Below, one piece after another: positions 8,725-17,372 of a stretch of 64,000 nt of DNA (positions within the stretch are counted from its first letter, which is position 1; every line of letters starts with the position of its first letter). Source of the DNA: Solibacillus sp. R5-41 (lineage in GTDB: Bacteria; Bacillota; Bacilli; Bacillales_A; Planococcaceae); NCBI RefSeq assembly GCF_002736105.1, contig NZ_CP024123.1:2782001-2846000 (forward strand), in the 5' to 3' direction. Below the pieces are notes generated by a model. The model saw only the letters and a list, made by a program, of their open reading frames with translations, ran no database searches and was not told the DNA's origin. The position numbers were made by a program, and so were the translations under genes.

Positions 8725-10698
8725 TCATAAAACCCTAAAATCTTTCATACTTTCTCCAAGAATATAGTGGGAAAACCACATCAAATTCTGCTTCATAATA
8801 GCCACATTAATTCCTGGCTGGTCCGAACTATATGCCATTCCTTTAAAAATAACTAATTCTGTATCAACTTCCATATCCCTTAATCCTTGATATAGCTCAT
8901 ATGCATTCGGAGCAGGAATTCTTGCATCCTTTTCACCATGTTGGATTAAAGTGGGCGTACAGGATGATTTAATATATGTCATTGGTGATGTTTTAGTATA
9001 TATCTCTGGATCATTCCATGGATTATTTCCTAAATACATCTTAATAAAGTAAGGTATATCTGTATTTACATAATGGGTACTCCAATTAGTAATTCCACCT
9101 CCAACTGAAATAGCTTTAAACCTACTACTAAATGTAGAACAGAAAGCTGATATATATCCCCCGTTGCTCCACCCCATAACCCCTACTCTATCTTTATCTG
9201 CAATCCCATTGTCAACTAGTTTATCCACTCCAGATATAATATCGTCGTAGTCAGCAATTCCCAGTTTTCTATAGTTTGCTTTTAAGAATTCATTACCATA
9301 ACCAGAACTTCCCCTGTAGTTTGGTTCTAAAATGATAAAGCCTTTTTCGATAAACTGTTCAATAGGATACTTCTCATTAAAACAGTCTGAAAATATTGGA
9401 AATGATGCCCAAGCCGGACCACCATGGATCACCACTAATAAGGGATATTTTTTATTTGCGTCAAACTCTACTGGGGTTGATAAAACTCCCTCTATTTCAA
9501 GACCATCACTACTTTGCCATGAGATTATTTCCCTGTTACTTTTAAGCTTTCCTTTGAAATAACTATTTTCATTCGTTATTTTTTTATCGTCTAAATAGAT
9601 TTCAAAGGTTTCATTTGTTATTGCCTTACTATAGGATATATAATTTCCATCCCTTGTTATAGAAGCATCCATTATAAAGCCATCTACTTTTTCGCTTAAC
9701 ATTTCCACAGTGCCATTCTCAGATAACAACCCAATAAGATAATTAGTTTTATTCTGCCATCTAATTAAAATTCCTTTAGCTGTCCACCGTATTGGAATAA
9801 CCGAACTGTCAAAATCTATTAAAGGTTGAATTAGCTCTCCATTATTAATATCATATATTTCTAGTGTACTGTCTTGAATATGGGTCTTATAATAATCCTT
9901 CTCCCTTATGCTTGCTGAATAACATATTTTGCTGCCTTCAGGAGAAAAGCAAACGCTCCCTCCCAACAACTTATCTATATTCATCTTTTGTAGCACTCTA
10001 GCTTTAATATCTAGTATGAATAGATCTCCATTAATGTAATCTCCCATATTTGGGCTTGAAGTAGCCATAAATACAGCCTTTTTCCCATCATTTGAAATAT
10101 CAAATTCATGGATATGAAAATCCTTACCATCAGTTAGTTGATAAACAATGCTTTTTTCGTGTTTGTATTTATCATTTTGTAGCACTTTTTCTATTTCAAT
10201 GTAATATAAACAACTATTCTGGTATTCCTTACCCACATAATGAAAGTCTCCATATAATTCCTTACGTTTCTTTATCGCCTCAGATTCTTTTGACTGTGCA
10301 ATATAATAAAGCCCCTTGCCAGTAGGCTCCCATTTGAATTTACTGACCCCTTCTTTTTCATCAGTGATTTGAACTCCACTATTACCATCTATTGACTTAA
10401 CAAAGATCTGATTTTTCTTATTATCCCCGTCACCAATTGGGCTAAGGTATGCGATATTTCTAGAATCTGGAGACCATAATGGGTACGTACAATCTATATC
10501 TCCAGTTGTTAATAGGTAACACTGCCCCTTATCTTTTTCATATATCCATACATGATTCCTATATTTATTGTCTTTCCAGTTAGTTGTCTTCTTGACAAAT
10601 GCTACGTTTTTGCCATTATCACTTATGTTTGTACCTGATAAGGTTGGTAATGAAATAATCTCATCTATACTTAGATATGTTTTTTCATTCATTTTCAT
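8725..10698 (-). CDS. S9-family peptidase (acylaminoacyl-peptidase-like), catalytic His apparently absent
   Basis: The protein has 657 residues. Residues 1-380 form a beta-propeller of WD40-like/TolB-like blades (SPDSRNIAYLSP, SNDGKKAVFMA). The C-terminal alpha/beta-hydrolase has the oxyanion segment VIHGGPAWAS, nucleophile GWSNGG and acid GEKDARIP. The usual third residue lies in G-M-x-H-x-x-x-K-P; here the text is FKGMAYSSDQPG, with Tyr where His is expected. The family cleaves oligopeptides or acylated N-termini in the cytosol. If the His is really gone, the protein may be inactive or work differently. ATG with GAGGGGG ribosome site. Confidence 0.8.
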   Translation of the reverse strand: MKMNEKTYLSIDEIISLPTLSGTNISDNGKNVAFVKKTTNWKDNKYRNHVWIYEKDKGQCYLLTTGDIDCTYPLWSPDSRNIAYLSPIGDGDNKKNQIFVKSIDGNSGVQITDEKEGVSKFKWEPTGKGLYYIAQSKESEAIKKRKELYGDFHYVGKEYQNSCLYYIEIEKVLQNDKYKHEKSIVYQLTDGKDFHIHEFDISNDGKKAVFMATSSPNMGDYINGDLFILDIKARVLQKMNIDKLLGGSVCFSPEGSKICYSASIREKDYYKTHIQDSTLEIYDINNGELIQPLIDFDSSVIPIRWTAKGILIRWQNKTNYLIGLLSENGTVEMLSEKVDGFIMDASITRDGNYISYSKAITNETFEIYLDDKKITNENSYFKGKLKSNREIISWQSSDGLEIEGVLSTPVEFDANKKYPLLVVIHGGPAWASFPIFSDCFNEKYPIEQFIEKGFIILEPNYRGSSGYGNEFLKANYRKLGIADYDDIISGVDKLVDNGIADKDRVGVMGWSNGGYISAFCSTFSSRFKAISVGGGITNWSTHYVNTDIPYFIKMYLGNNPWNDPEIYTKTSPMTYIKSSCTPTLIQHGEKDARIPAPNAYELYQGLRDMEVDTELVIFKGMAYSSDQPGINVAIMKQNLMWFSHYILGESMKDFRVL

Positions 10699-11375
10699 AA
10701 ATAATCCCCCTCGTAACTAATTTCCGGTAGTAAGACATCATATAAAACAACCTAAACTCTGAATCATAATCTGTTGGGCATAAACGAAAATTCCTAACGC
10801 TAGGAACAATTCTTTGAACTCCTCGACTAAATCATAGCAAGTCGTCGGGACGGATGAGACTTGATTCCTGCCAAAACCCGACCTGTTATAAGAAAAGGTT
10901 AATGTTTTGGCGATAATTGGTCTTTAACTTATTCCCTTCAATTATAAGCTTCACACTATTAATATTTCTACGATATTTGTAATACTATGTAGTTTTTTAT
11001 AAATTTTCCATTTTTTATTTTGTAACTTAAACTGAAACCACTCCAATTGAAATCTGTGGAATACCTTTTGATAAGTTGCTTACTTCCTAGTTTTTTGTCG
11101 TTTTAAACATTTCACATTGGATCACCGAAATCTACTTGGTGTTTTGTACAAAAAAAGAGCTACTAAAAGTAGCTCGATTGACTTATATTGGTAATTTTCT
11201 TTATCCAGCAGGCTGAAAGCTTTCATGACCCGTTAGGTCCTTTGAGTAGTGCATCAACACGATTTCGGCCATTGAGGTGCTCCGGGCGACCGTAGCGCTT
11301 GTTCTCCAATACGTGAATACATTGTGAAAGTTGATGCCTACTTTAAGATGCTTATAATATCATTGATGAATTAAT
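10699..11375. other. Gene-free stretch
   Basis: AT-rich intergenic DNA. It contains a short stem GAGCTAC-TAAAA-GTAGCTC near 11157-11176 that can serve as a terminator centre, and CCCGTTAGGTCC near 11230, which resembles the core of the cassette-type repeats but without clear arms. An imperfect stem CCTAACG-CTAGG lies near 10791. No gene is supported. Confidence 0.4.
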
Positions 11376-11897
11376 TCAATACTCTCTATCCAGTATTGAA
11401 TAAAAATGTTGATCATGCCATTGGTTATTCCAGAACAGTTCTTCTTGAAATGTTCCCTCTCTTCTCATACCCAGGCTCTCCATTAATTTTATAGATTCAA
11501 GATTGTTACAATTACACATTCCAACTACTTTATGAGCTTGTAATTTTTCGAATGCAAACTCTATTAAAAGTTTCGTTGCTTCATACCCAAAACCGTTTCC
11601 TTGGTAAATAGGAAGAATTGCAAAACCAAGTTCCCAACTCTTTCTATGCTCTACATAACTCCAAATTTGGGCCAGACCAATTGGTTTAACTTCTCCCGCT
11701 ATAGTGCTTTTGACAATAAAATCATAACTATACTGAGTATTCATCTTTTGTAGGTACTTTTCTCTAACGACTTTCATATCTGATTCAATATATTCTTCAA
11801 ATAACCAAATATCTTTATTGCATTCTAGTTCACAAATAAAATCCAAATCATCCGGAGTAACTCTTGAAAGAATTACATTTTTTCCATCAAGCTTCAT
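11376..11897 (-). CDS. RimJ/RimL-type GNAT N-acetyltransferase
   Basis: A 173-residue protein starting MKLDGKNVILSRVTPDDLDF, typical of the RimJ/RimL group that acetylates N-termini or small amines. The acetyl-CoA motif is AILPIYQGNGFGYEATKLLI (Q-x-x-G-x-G). The ending SIKLMESLGMRREGTFQEEL is the standard C-terminal strand pair. The start at 11897 has GGAAGTG 8 nt before it; a longer frame upstream has no ribosome site. Substrate unknown. Confidence 0.82.
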   Translation of the reverse strand: MKLDGKNVILSRVTPDDLDFICELECNKDIWLFEEYIESDMKVVREKYLQKMNTQYSYDFIVKSTIAGEVKPIGLAQIWSYVEHRKSWELGFAILPIYQGNGFGYEATKLLIEFAFEKLQAHKVVGMCNCNNLESIKLMESLGMRREGTFQEELFWNNQWHDQHFYSILDREY

Positions 11898-12114
11898 AAT
11901 AATCACTTCCTTGCCTTTAAAAATTATCCGTAAATTTCCTGTAAAGTTATATTTATGCACTCCATCTTTAAAAAGTATAAATCACAAGAACCACTTTAAC
12001 TTCATAAGGAACGATTGATAGTGTCACATTCATCAGAAATCCACCTCTGAAATCTCATTGACTTAAATCTCGTATCTTAAATTAATTTCGTCATAGATTG
12101 TCATTTATCCTTTT

Positions 12115-12207
12115 TGAACAAAACTGCTACGTTAGCACAATAAGAAAAAAAGAATTCTCTATGCAGCTCAATGACCTTCAAGTAAAGCACCCCGTTAGCT
12201 TAATAAA
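12115..12207. repeat. Palindromic cassette-type repeat R3
   Basis: It reads TGAACAAAACTGCTACGTTAGC, then ACAATAAGAAAAAAAG, centre ATGCAGCTCAATGACCTTC, then AAGTAAAGCACCCCGTTAGC and TTAATAAAAC. It lies between the RimJ-like gene's promoter side and the 3' end of the lipoprotein gene (stop at 12216). The right-hand core ends 9 nt from that stop. Confidence 0.8.
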
Positions 12208-12215
12208 ACTTAACT

Positions 12216-12665
12216 TTAATTCTTAATTAAGGAACCTCCAATAGTAAAGTGATGTTCGTCGTCAACAGTATGCATATAACCTTTTAATTGAATATGAGGA
12301 TTATCTATTCCTAACAAAGATTTATCACCTATACCTTCATATCGCATAAAAACATTTAATGTTATCTTTTCCCCTGGTTGAATATCTAATTTGTTTCCAT
12401 CAGCTTCAACTTTATACTCATTACCTTTATAAGCGCTTTCACCGTTTTTTATAGGGAAGGAAACAAAAACATTATTTTGCTTTATAACATAATCACTACC
12501 ATTTGTTAATTTTATGGAATATGATATCCCTTCATCTAGCTTATTCTGTTCAATTAACTCTAGCTTGATTTTATCCATATCATTTACATTGATATTTTTT
12601 TCACTAACGCACCCTACTAATAATACTAAGGTTAAAATAAAAGAGGTTAATAATTTTAGATTCAA
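12216..12665 (-). CDS. Small lipoprotein, unknown function
   Basis: The precursor has 149 residues with a lipoprotein signal peptide. The hydrophobic stretch LLTSFILTLVLL leads into the lipobox L-V-G-C at about residue 19. The mature part is a beta-rich domain (ISYSIKLTNGSDYVIKQNN, QPGEKITLNVFMRYEG) of the immunoglobulin-like kind seen in envelope lipoproteins of bacilli. The preferred start is the TTG at 12665, with GAGGG 6 nt upstream; the ATG 6 nt further up overlaps its own ribosome site. It is a single-gene unit flanked by repeats R3 and R4. Confidence 0.7.
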   Translation of the reverse strand: MNLKLLTSFILTLVLLVGCVSEKNINVNDMDKIKLELIEQNKLDEGISYSIKLTNGSDYVIKQNNVFVSFPIKNGESAYKGNEYKVEADGNKLDIQPGEKITLNVFMRYEGIGDKSLLGIDNPHIQLKGYMHTVDDEHHFTIGGSLIKN

Positions 12666-12751
12666 AGACATCCCTCACTTTCCATTATTACCCATTACCA
12701 CATTAACATAAAATTCCACTTGTGAGGTGTTATTAATTGAACTCGCCTTGT

Positions 12752-12844
12752 AGAACTAAACTGCTCTTTCAGTTCAATAAGAAAAAAGAGCTGCATATGC
12801 AACTCCATGATCTTCAAGTAAAGCTCACCGTTAGTTCAATAAAA
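12752..12844. repeat. Palindromic cassette-type repeat R4 (best-preserved copy)
   Basis: The left arm GAACTAAACTGCTCTTTCAG is followed by TTCAATAAGAAAAAAGAGC. The central stem is GAGCTGC / GCAACTC, then CTTCAAGTAAAGCTCACC and the right arm GTTAGTTCAATAA. The outer arms GAACTAA and TTAGTTC are reverse complements. Read on the gene-sense (minus) strand, the central stem is followed by TTTTTTCTT, a standard intrinsic terminator, for the MsrA gene (stop at 12972). Confidence 0.85.
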
Positions 12845-12971
12845 ACCGAGACTCTAATTAAACAATCGCGCCGAATCGTTGAAAATGATTAAACAGTTCT
12901 GTTCCACTTATTATATGGTAAAGCATTACTGAAAACTGTAGATTCCATAAACCATCTTATAATAATCTTCC

Positions 12972-13442
12972 TTACTTATACCTACTTAATATTTCTTCTG
13001 GAATATGACAATAATCATTTGGACATCTAGCTAACCTATCTTGATGTTCTTCTGCACTTCTCATATAGTTTTTAAGAGGTAATACTTCAACAACTATAAG
13101 GTCATAATCGTTTCTCTCAACAAGAAACGCCTTCGCATCTTTTAAGTGTTCAGGCTTTTCACTATATACGCCTGTTCTGTATTTCTCGCCAACATCCTGT
13201 CCTTGTTTATTCAAACTGTATGGATCAATGATTTCAAAAAAATATCCCATTAATTCCTTGATTGTTACAACTGTCGGATCAAATCCTGTTTTTACACATT
13301 CGGCGTACCCATCATAATCACCCTCAAGTGTATGACTTGTTCCATTAGCTCTTCCTGCTTCTGTAAACTTAACTCCAGGTAAAGTTTTTATAAAAGCTTG
13401 TACTCCCCATAAACATCCACCTGCAAAATATACTACTTCCAT
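12972..13442 (-). CDS. msrA: Peptide methionine sulfoxide reductase A
   Basis: The protein has 156 residues. The active-site motif near the N-terminus is AGGCLWGVQAF (usual G-C-F-W), with Cys10 as the attacking residue. The family segments EGDYDGYAECVKTGFDPTVV and IIDPYSLNKQGQDVGEKYRTGVY follow. The enzyme reduces methionine-S-sulfoxide in proteins. It is a stand-alone copy without msrB, inside the accessory array. The ribosome site is AGAGGTGA. The Phe-to-Leu change in the motif is conservative. Confidence 0.9.
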   Translation of the reverse strand: MEVVYFAGGCLWGVQAFIKTLPGVKFTEAGRANGTSHTLEGDYDGYAECVKTGFDPTVVTIKELMGYFFEIIDPYSLNKQGQDVGEKYRTGVYSEKPEHLKDAKAFLVERNDYDLIVVEVLPLKNYMRSAEEHQDRLARCPNDYCHIPEEILSRYK

Positions 13443-14041
13443 ATTGACTCACCTCTTTGTTTAAAAATAAAAAAATCATTCCAAGTAAATAGGAGGAAAA
13501 AGATGTAGTTACTAAGTCTACTACTAATTAAAATAATGACATTTTTATTATTCCACATTATGGCCCGATTGTAGAGCACAAGTCAAACAACGCTCATCAA
13601 CTAAACTACCACGGTAGTTCAAAAATAAGGCTATGTTATAGAAATAGGGTGATTTGTAACGTTAAAGAATCCGCTATATATGCAAGATTTTATTCAAAAT
13701 ATGATCCAGTGCAATTTCTTTTGAACAGCATTGAAAGCTTTGTTGTATCTAAGTTCAAACGATAGTGTACGATAAGGTGTATATGAATGAAATACAGAAA
13801 AACACTTAATACATTGGTATGACAACGTTTTAAGTGTTTTACTTCGTCCCAAAATTTTGATTTGGGAACGTTTTTTAGATTTAGTTTGTATATCTTATAA
13901 CCCTTTAAATTTAGGCTGTTATAAAATTACATTTTACTAAACAATTGAATAAAAGTGTTCAGTAAGGGGTTTCATTCTGAGGTAAGGAATTAAAAAAGGG
14001 TCCCTCCGCTGGAAGTAACTCTAAATATTAAATATAAAGGA
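13443..14041. other. Gene-free stretch with a partial repeat and two hairpins
   Basis: The segment at 13602-13626 (AACTAAACTACCACGGTAGT and TCAA) is a partial cassette-type repeat (R5) with arms AACTAAACTACC / GGTAGTT. Two stem-loops follow: 13798-13840 (AAACACTTA / TAAGTGTTTT) and 13847-13876 (TCCCAAA / TTTGGGA with a T-run). No coding region seen. Confidence 0.5.
13602..13626. repeat. Partial cassette-type repeat R5
   Basis: Only the left-hand simple site is present: AACTAAACTACC-ACG-GTAGTTCAA, an inverted pair. The hairpin and right core are missing. Confidence 0.5.
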
Positions 14042-14242
14042 CTATTTGAACTTTTGAGGTTCCTTAACTTTCATTGAAGCTACTTCTCCGCAATTCGTAC
14101 AAATAGTCAAGATTAGTGGCGAACTCGAAAAATGGAGCATATCGAGCTTAACGGGTTTTACATTTGACATAGATCCGCCTAATTCACCTTGTGCGAAGGA
14201 ATCATTACCACAAGCCTTACAAACTAATTTATCATTTTCCAC
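14042..14242 (-). CDS. Small zinc-ribbon protein
   Basis: A 66-residue protein with two Cys pairs, CKAC (residues 8-11) and CTNC (about 48-51), spaced as in a single zinc ribbon. Between them is a glycine-rich loop and LDMLHFSSSPLILTI. It starts with GTG, 5 nt after GAGGTGATGAT. Function unknown; such ribbons are common as small nucleic-acid or protein-binding modules. About 40 nt of non-coding DNA separate it from a half repeat upstream. Confidence 0.6.
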   Translation of the reverse strand: MENDKLVCKACGNDSFAQGELGGSMSNVKPVKLDMLHFSSSPLILTICTNCGEVASMKVKEPQKFK

Positions 14243-14295
14243 ATCATCACCTCGTTATACAATTAATGTAAATCTTCTCATAAACATGACATAGC

Positions 14296-14320
14296 AAAAG
14301 CCCCCGTTAGTTGAATAAGG
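14296..14320. repeat. Half cassette-type repeat R6
   Basis: AAAGCCCCCGTTAGTTGAAT followed by AAGG is the right-hand core only. It lies 24 nt 3' of the stop codon of the leftward membrane gene at 14344. Confidence 0.6.
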
Positions 14321-14343
14321 AACTTCAATATTAGTGGGTAATA

Positions 14344-14736
14344 TTATTTATACTTCTTTGAATATACAAATTCTGTAATCGGAAGAGTTACAAATGTAAG
14401 ACCGACCACAATAAGTAAAGGAAAGTTCTCAATATCATTTAAATTAGTTACCCCTTCAGAGATAAAAAGAATTAAACCTGACAATATCATCAGCACAAAA
14501 TAACCTATCTTAGCACTTTGGGTTTCAATATGCTTGTCTAACTCGTCCTTCTCTTTAGCACCTTCGTGATTACCCCATACAAGAGAATTAAAAAAATATG
14601 ATAAGGCAATAAAACTAAAAAATATAGAATTACCATCTATAGTTCCATATCGTAACCATCTGTAAATCGTAATTCCGGCTAATGTACAAAATAATATAAA
14701 GGTTAAAACAACAATAATTTTTTTGGATTTATTCAT
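14344..14736 (-). CDS. Small membrane protein paired with an XRE regulator
   Basis: A 130-residue protein with four membrane segments (IIVVLTFILFCTLAGITIY, a second near FFSFIALSYFFNSLVW, and two in the C-terminal half). It resembles the DUF2178-like proteins found beside YgzD-type regulators. The start at 14736 uses a GGAGGT inside the end of the regulator gene, and the two frames overlap by 8 nt (ATGAATAA). They are therefore translationally coupled. Function unknown. Confidence 0.65.
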   Translation of the reverse strand: MNKSKKIIVVLTFILFCTLAGITIYRWLRYGTIDGNSIFFSFIALSYFFNSLVWGNHEGAKEKDELDKHIETQSAKIGYFVLMILSGLILFISEGVTNLNDIENFPLLIVVGLTFVTLPITEFVYSKKYK

Positions 14737-14944
14737 TCTTTTTACCTCCATTCACCAATGGTATAAATAAACCCTCCATAGTGATTCCTAAATACTTCGT
14801 TAAATCAAATGCCAACTGTAAACTTGGGTCATATTTATTGTTCTCAATCGCGTTAATCGTCTGCCTACTTACATTACATAACTCTGCTAATTTACCTTGT
14901 GAAAAACTGTTTTTTTCTCTGTATTCCTTAATTCTATTTTCCAT
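14729..14944 (-). CDS. YgzD-like XRE-family transcriptional regulator
   Basis: A 71-residue protein that is almost all helix-turn-helix: MENRIKEYREKNSFSQGKLA, then ELCNVSRQTINAIENNKYDP. The recognition helix reads SRQTINAIE. The closing segment LAFDLTKYLGITMEGLF is typical of this compact group. It probably controls its own two-gene unit with the membrane protein that overlaps its stop. Confidence 0.82.
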   Translation of the reverse strand: MENRIKEYREKNSFSQGKLAELCNVSRQTINAIENNKYDPSLQLAFDLTKYLGITMEGLFIPLVNGGKKNE

Positions 14945-15399
14945 TCAATATTCCACCGCCATATTTCCGAGGTGTAAAAAACCTTTTACATCTCGATAGT
15001 AAAACAAGCCAAATAAATTGTCGAATGTATTTTACATATCCTTTGGCTTATTCTTTCTTATATACTTGACAGTTCTTTAATTTTTACCAATTCTTCGTCT
15101 ATTCCACTCATTATATTAAACGCCCCATCGCATAATCGAATGATTTCGAACGCTACTTTTTGCTGCTCCTGTGAGATTCCTGCCGAAACAGCAAGTATTG
15201 CTCCCTCAGTCAAAAGCTAGTAGATTCTTATTACACATTACTTAAAAAATTAATTTTAATGTAACTTTTAGGATTTCCCTTTATTTTGGTGAATTAAACG
15301 ATAAAATTATTTATAGAAATAAATCCTGACAGAACAGAGCATTTAAAGACAGGTATTTAAAGTGAAATAATTTTACTATTTAATTAAGGAGGAAAAAGC
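14945..15399. other. Divergent intergenic region with a gene remnant
   Basis: This lies between the XRE gene (leftward) and the AraC gene (rightward). Part is a decayed leftward coding fragment described separately. The rest, 15215-15399, is AT-rich and must hold the AraC-gene promoter. The ribosome site AAGGAGG is at about 15387. Confidence 0.5.
15061..15214 (-). pseudogene. C-terminal fragment of a lost leftward gene
   Basis: One minus-strand frame reads LLTEGAILAVSAGISQEQQK, then VAFEIIRLCDGAFNIMSGID, then EELVKIKELSSI and a stop. It begins right after an in-frame TAG with no initiator. The composition is protein-like, so it looks like the last 52 codons of a gene whose start has been deleted. 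Family not recognised. Confidence 0.4.
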
Positions 15400-16254
15400 A
15401 TGTCAGCTTGGTTAGAATCGTTACAAAAAGCAATTAACTATATCGAAGAAAATTTATTAAAAGAAATTTCGATAGTGGACATTGCAAATGAAGCAAACTC
15501 TTCTGCATTCAATTTTCAACGAACATTTGGATTATTAACAGAGATCTCAGTAGGTGAATATATTCGGCGGAGAAGATTGACTTTGGCAGCAGACGAGTTA
15601 AAAAGAACAGACAGTAAGATTATCGACCTTGCATTTAAGTATGGCTATGACACTCCCGAGGCTTTTTCAAAAGCCTTTAGGCGTCAGCATGAGGTTTCAC
15701 CAAGTGACGCTAGGAAAAATATTGGCAAGATTAAATCATATAACCGCCTCGTAATAGAGGTGAGATTGAGAGGGGCAGAACCAATGAAATATCAAATCGT
15801 AGAACGTGAAGGCTTACAAGCAATAGGTGTAAAAAAAGAATTTTTACTTGAGAATAATGGCAATTTAATCGGAATCCCTAAAATGTGGGATGAATTAAAT
15901 AGTGATGGCACTACTGACAAGCTAGCACAAATTAATAATGGACAAATTAAAGGAGTTCTTGGTATTTGTGTAGCAAAACCTAATGAGAAAATTGACTATT
16001 GGGTTGCTACAGACTATGCAGGTGACGTTAAAGATGGATTTGAAGTAATCGAACTTCCAGCTTCTAAATGGGGAGTTTTTGAAGTACATGGTCCAATGCC
16101 TGATGCAATGACAAAGGTTTGGAAACAAATTTTTTCTGAATGGTTCCCTGCTAACGGATATCAACATGCAGGAACACCAGAGTTCGAAATGTATACAGAA
16201 GATGATCCATTCAGTCCAGATTGCTATTCAGAAATTTGGGTTCCATTAAAATAA
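15400..16254 (+). CDS. AraC-family regulator with GyrI-like effector domain
   Basis: The protein has 284 residues. Residues 1-105 are two HTH motifs of the AraC/XylS type (LLKEISIVDIANEANSSAFN; KIIDLAFKYGYDTPEAFSKA). Residues 125-284 are a GyrI-like/SOUL-type small-molecule binding domain (KYQIVEREGLQAIGVKKEF; WVATDYAG; FEVIELPASKWGVFEVHGPM). This is the MarA/Rob/BltR-like architecture that senses amphipathic compounds. Target genes unknown; the divergent neighbour is not an obvious partner. It has its own terminator and no cassette-type repeat. Confidence 0.87.
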   Translation: MSAWLESLQKAINYIEENLLKEISIVDIANEANSSAFNFQRTFGLLTEISVGEYIRRRRLTLAADELKRTDSKIIDLAFKYGYDTPEAFSKAFRRQHEVSPSDARKNIGKIKSYNRLVIEVRLRGAEPMKYQIVEREGLQAIGVKKEFLLENNGNLIGIPKMWDELNSDGTTDKLAQINNGQIKGVLGICVAKPNEKIDYWVATDYAGDVKDGFEVIELPASKWGVFEVHGPMPDAMTKVWKQIFSEWFPANGYQHAGTPEFEMYTEDDPFSPDCYSEIWVPLK

Positions 16255-16268
16255 TTTGAAATAGATGT

Positions 16269-16304
16269 CCCATTAGTCGATGCCAAAACGACTAGTGGGA
16301 TTTT
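16269..16304 (+). terminator. Terminator of the AraC-type gene
   Basis: Stem CCCATTAGTCG / CGACTAGTGGG (10 of 11 pairs) with a 9-nt loop is followed by ATTTTT. Confidence 0.8.
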
Positions 16305-16534
16305 TGAATAGAGGCTAGATATCCTTTCCGAGACTAAACGGAGAGTTATCAGAGACCAAACGAGGCAACGAGGCCTCATCTTTGAAATACTTATATTTAA
16401 ATAGACACGCTGTATCCCATAAAAATAAATGATACGTTGAGAATAAACAGACCTGGATTATTCACCGTTTTCTTTGTGTGAGAGGCTGTTAGCTTCTTTG
16501 TCTTTTCACACATTAATGCTTATGACAAAACTTG

Positions 16535-16557
16535 TAGCGCTGCTGCGTTAGTTTAAG
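16535..16557. repeat. Cassette-type repeat core upstream of 16669
   Basis: GCGCTGCTGCGTTAGTTTAA has the family's core (GCGTTAGTTTAA) but no clear hairpin. It is 3' of the leftward acetyltransferase gene, like the other copies. Confidence 0.45.
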
Positions 16558-16668
16558 TGTAACATTTCAAAAATGGAGTGCCGAATATCCACCTGATGTT
16601 TTGGACGTAAAAATAAACCATCATAATGATCTTGTTTAACTAAAGCCCCCGAGAGTGGAAGAAGAAAA

Positions 16669-17178
16669 CTAAAATATATTTCTAATATCTTCCCAACCAT
16701 ACACAAGTTCGGAAAGTTTTTTCTCTGAAATCTCAACTTCAACAGTATCTATTTTTTTTCCACCAAGTGATTCATAAAATAGACGAGAAATATTATCTTC
16801 TAAGACAAGAACAAGCATAGAGTTTAATCCCAATTCTGTAATCTCTTTAATTATCGGTTTAACAAGTGCTTTTCCAATACCATTGCCCTGATACTCTTTT
16901 AAAATGTATATTGCATATAACTCCCCTTCGAACCCTTTGTAATTCCCACTTCTTTCTATACCACCAGAAGAAAAACCAACAATTTCCCCTTCCTTGTTTT
17001 CTGCTACAAATACTCCGCCATTAGGAATATTGTTTTCCCATAATTGTTCTCTACTTTCGTATGTTAACTTATTTAAATATTGGTCTGAAATTATATTCTT
17101 ATATGTAGTTTTCCAACAATCAACGTGTACTTTAGCTATTCCCTTTGCATCAGATAAAACTGCTTTTCTAATGTTCAT
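16669..17178 (-). CDS. GNAT-family N-acetyltransferase
   Basis: A 169-residue protein starting MNIRKAVLSDAKGIAKVHVD, a typical PaiA-like GNAT entry. The acetyl-CoA loop is YILKEYQGNGIGKALVKPII (Q-x-x-G-x-G). The last strand reads SRLFYESLGGKKIDTVEVEI. The start at 17178 follows GAGAGGAATTA; a frame extending 18 nt further has no better signal. Substrate unknown. The upstream side carries repeat R8. Confidence 0.82.
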   Translation of the reverse strand: MNIRKAVLSDAKGIAKVHVDCWKTTYKNIISDQYLNKLTYESREQLWENNIPNGGVFVAENKEGEIVGFSSGGIERSGNYKGFEGELYAIYILKEYQGNGIGKALVKPIIKEITELGLNSMLVLVLEDNISRLFYESLGGKKIDTVEVEISEKKLSELVYGWEDIRNIF

Positions 17179-17230
17179 TAATTCCTCTCCCCTCATTGCA
17201 ATAAATATTACAATATAATATCGATTTCTA

Positions 17231-17328
17231 ATTCAACTAACCTGCTACGTTAGTACAAGAAGAAAATACTCCCCTAAAGGCAGCTCTGTTCTGCTAAGCC
17301 ACCGTTAGTTGAAGAAGGATTGCACCTA
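17231..17328. repeat. Palindromic cassette-type repeat R8
   Basis: The left arm ATTCAACTAACCTGCTACGT is followed by TAGTACAAGAAGAAAATAC. The centre is AGGCAGCTCTG and the right core is CCACCGTTAGTTGAAGAAGG. The outer arms TTCAACTAAC and GTTAGTTGAA are exact reverse complements (10 bp). It is on the 3' side of the DUF2441 gene (stop at 17373). Confidence 0.8.
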
Positions 17329-17372
17329 TATCTCGGTAAAACGAAAACAAGTTGTTACTAACAAGTTTGATT

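Larger units (their letters stand above)
16255..16668. other. Gene-free stretch: AraC terminator and a repeat core
   Basis: It holds the AraC terminator (16269-16304). Near 16535-16557 the text GCGCTGCTGCGTTAGTTTAA resembles the right core of the cassette-type repeats. A second decayed core, GTTTAACTAAAGCCCCCGAG, is at 16625-16644, close to the 3' end of the next leftward gene (16669). The rest has no clear feature. Confidence 0.5.

Noticed and set aside
10790-10900. T-box-like leader upstream of the S9 peptidase
   Set aside because: Some T-box-like words occur, but no specifier/antiterminator order is convincing and the orientation relative to the gene is not supported.
11230-11245. CCCGTTAGGTCC as a canonical attC core
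   Set aside because: It fits GTTRRRY, but has no partner arm or palindrome nearby.
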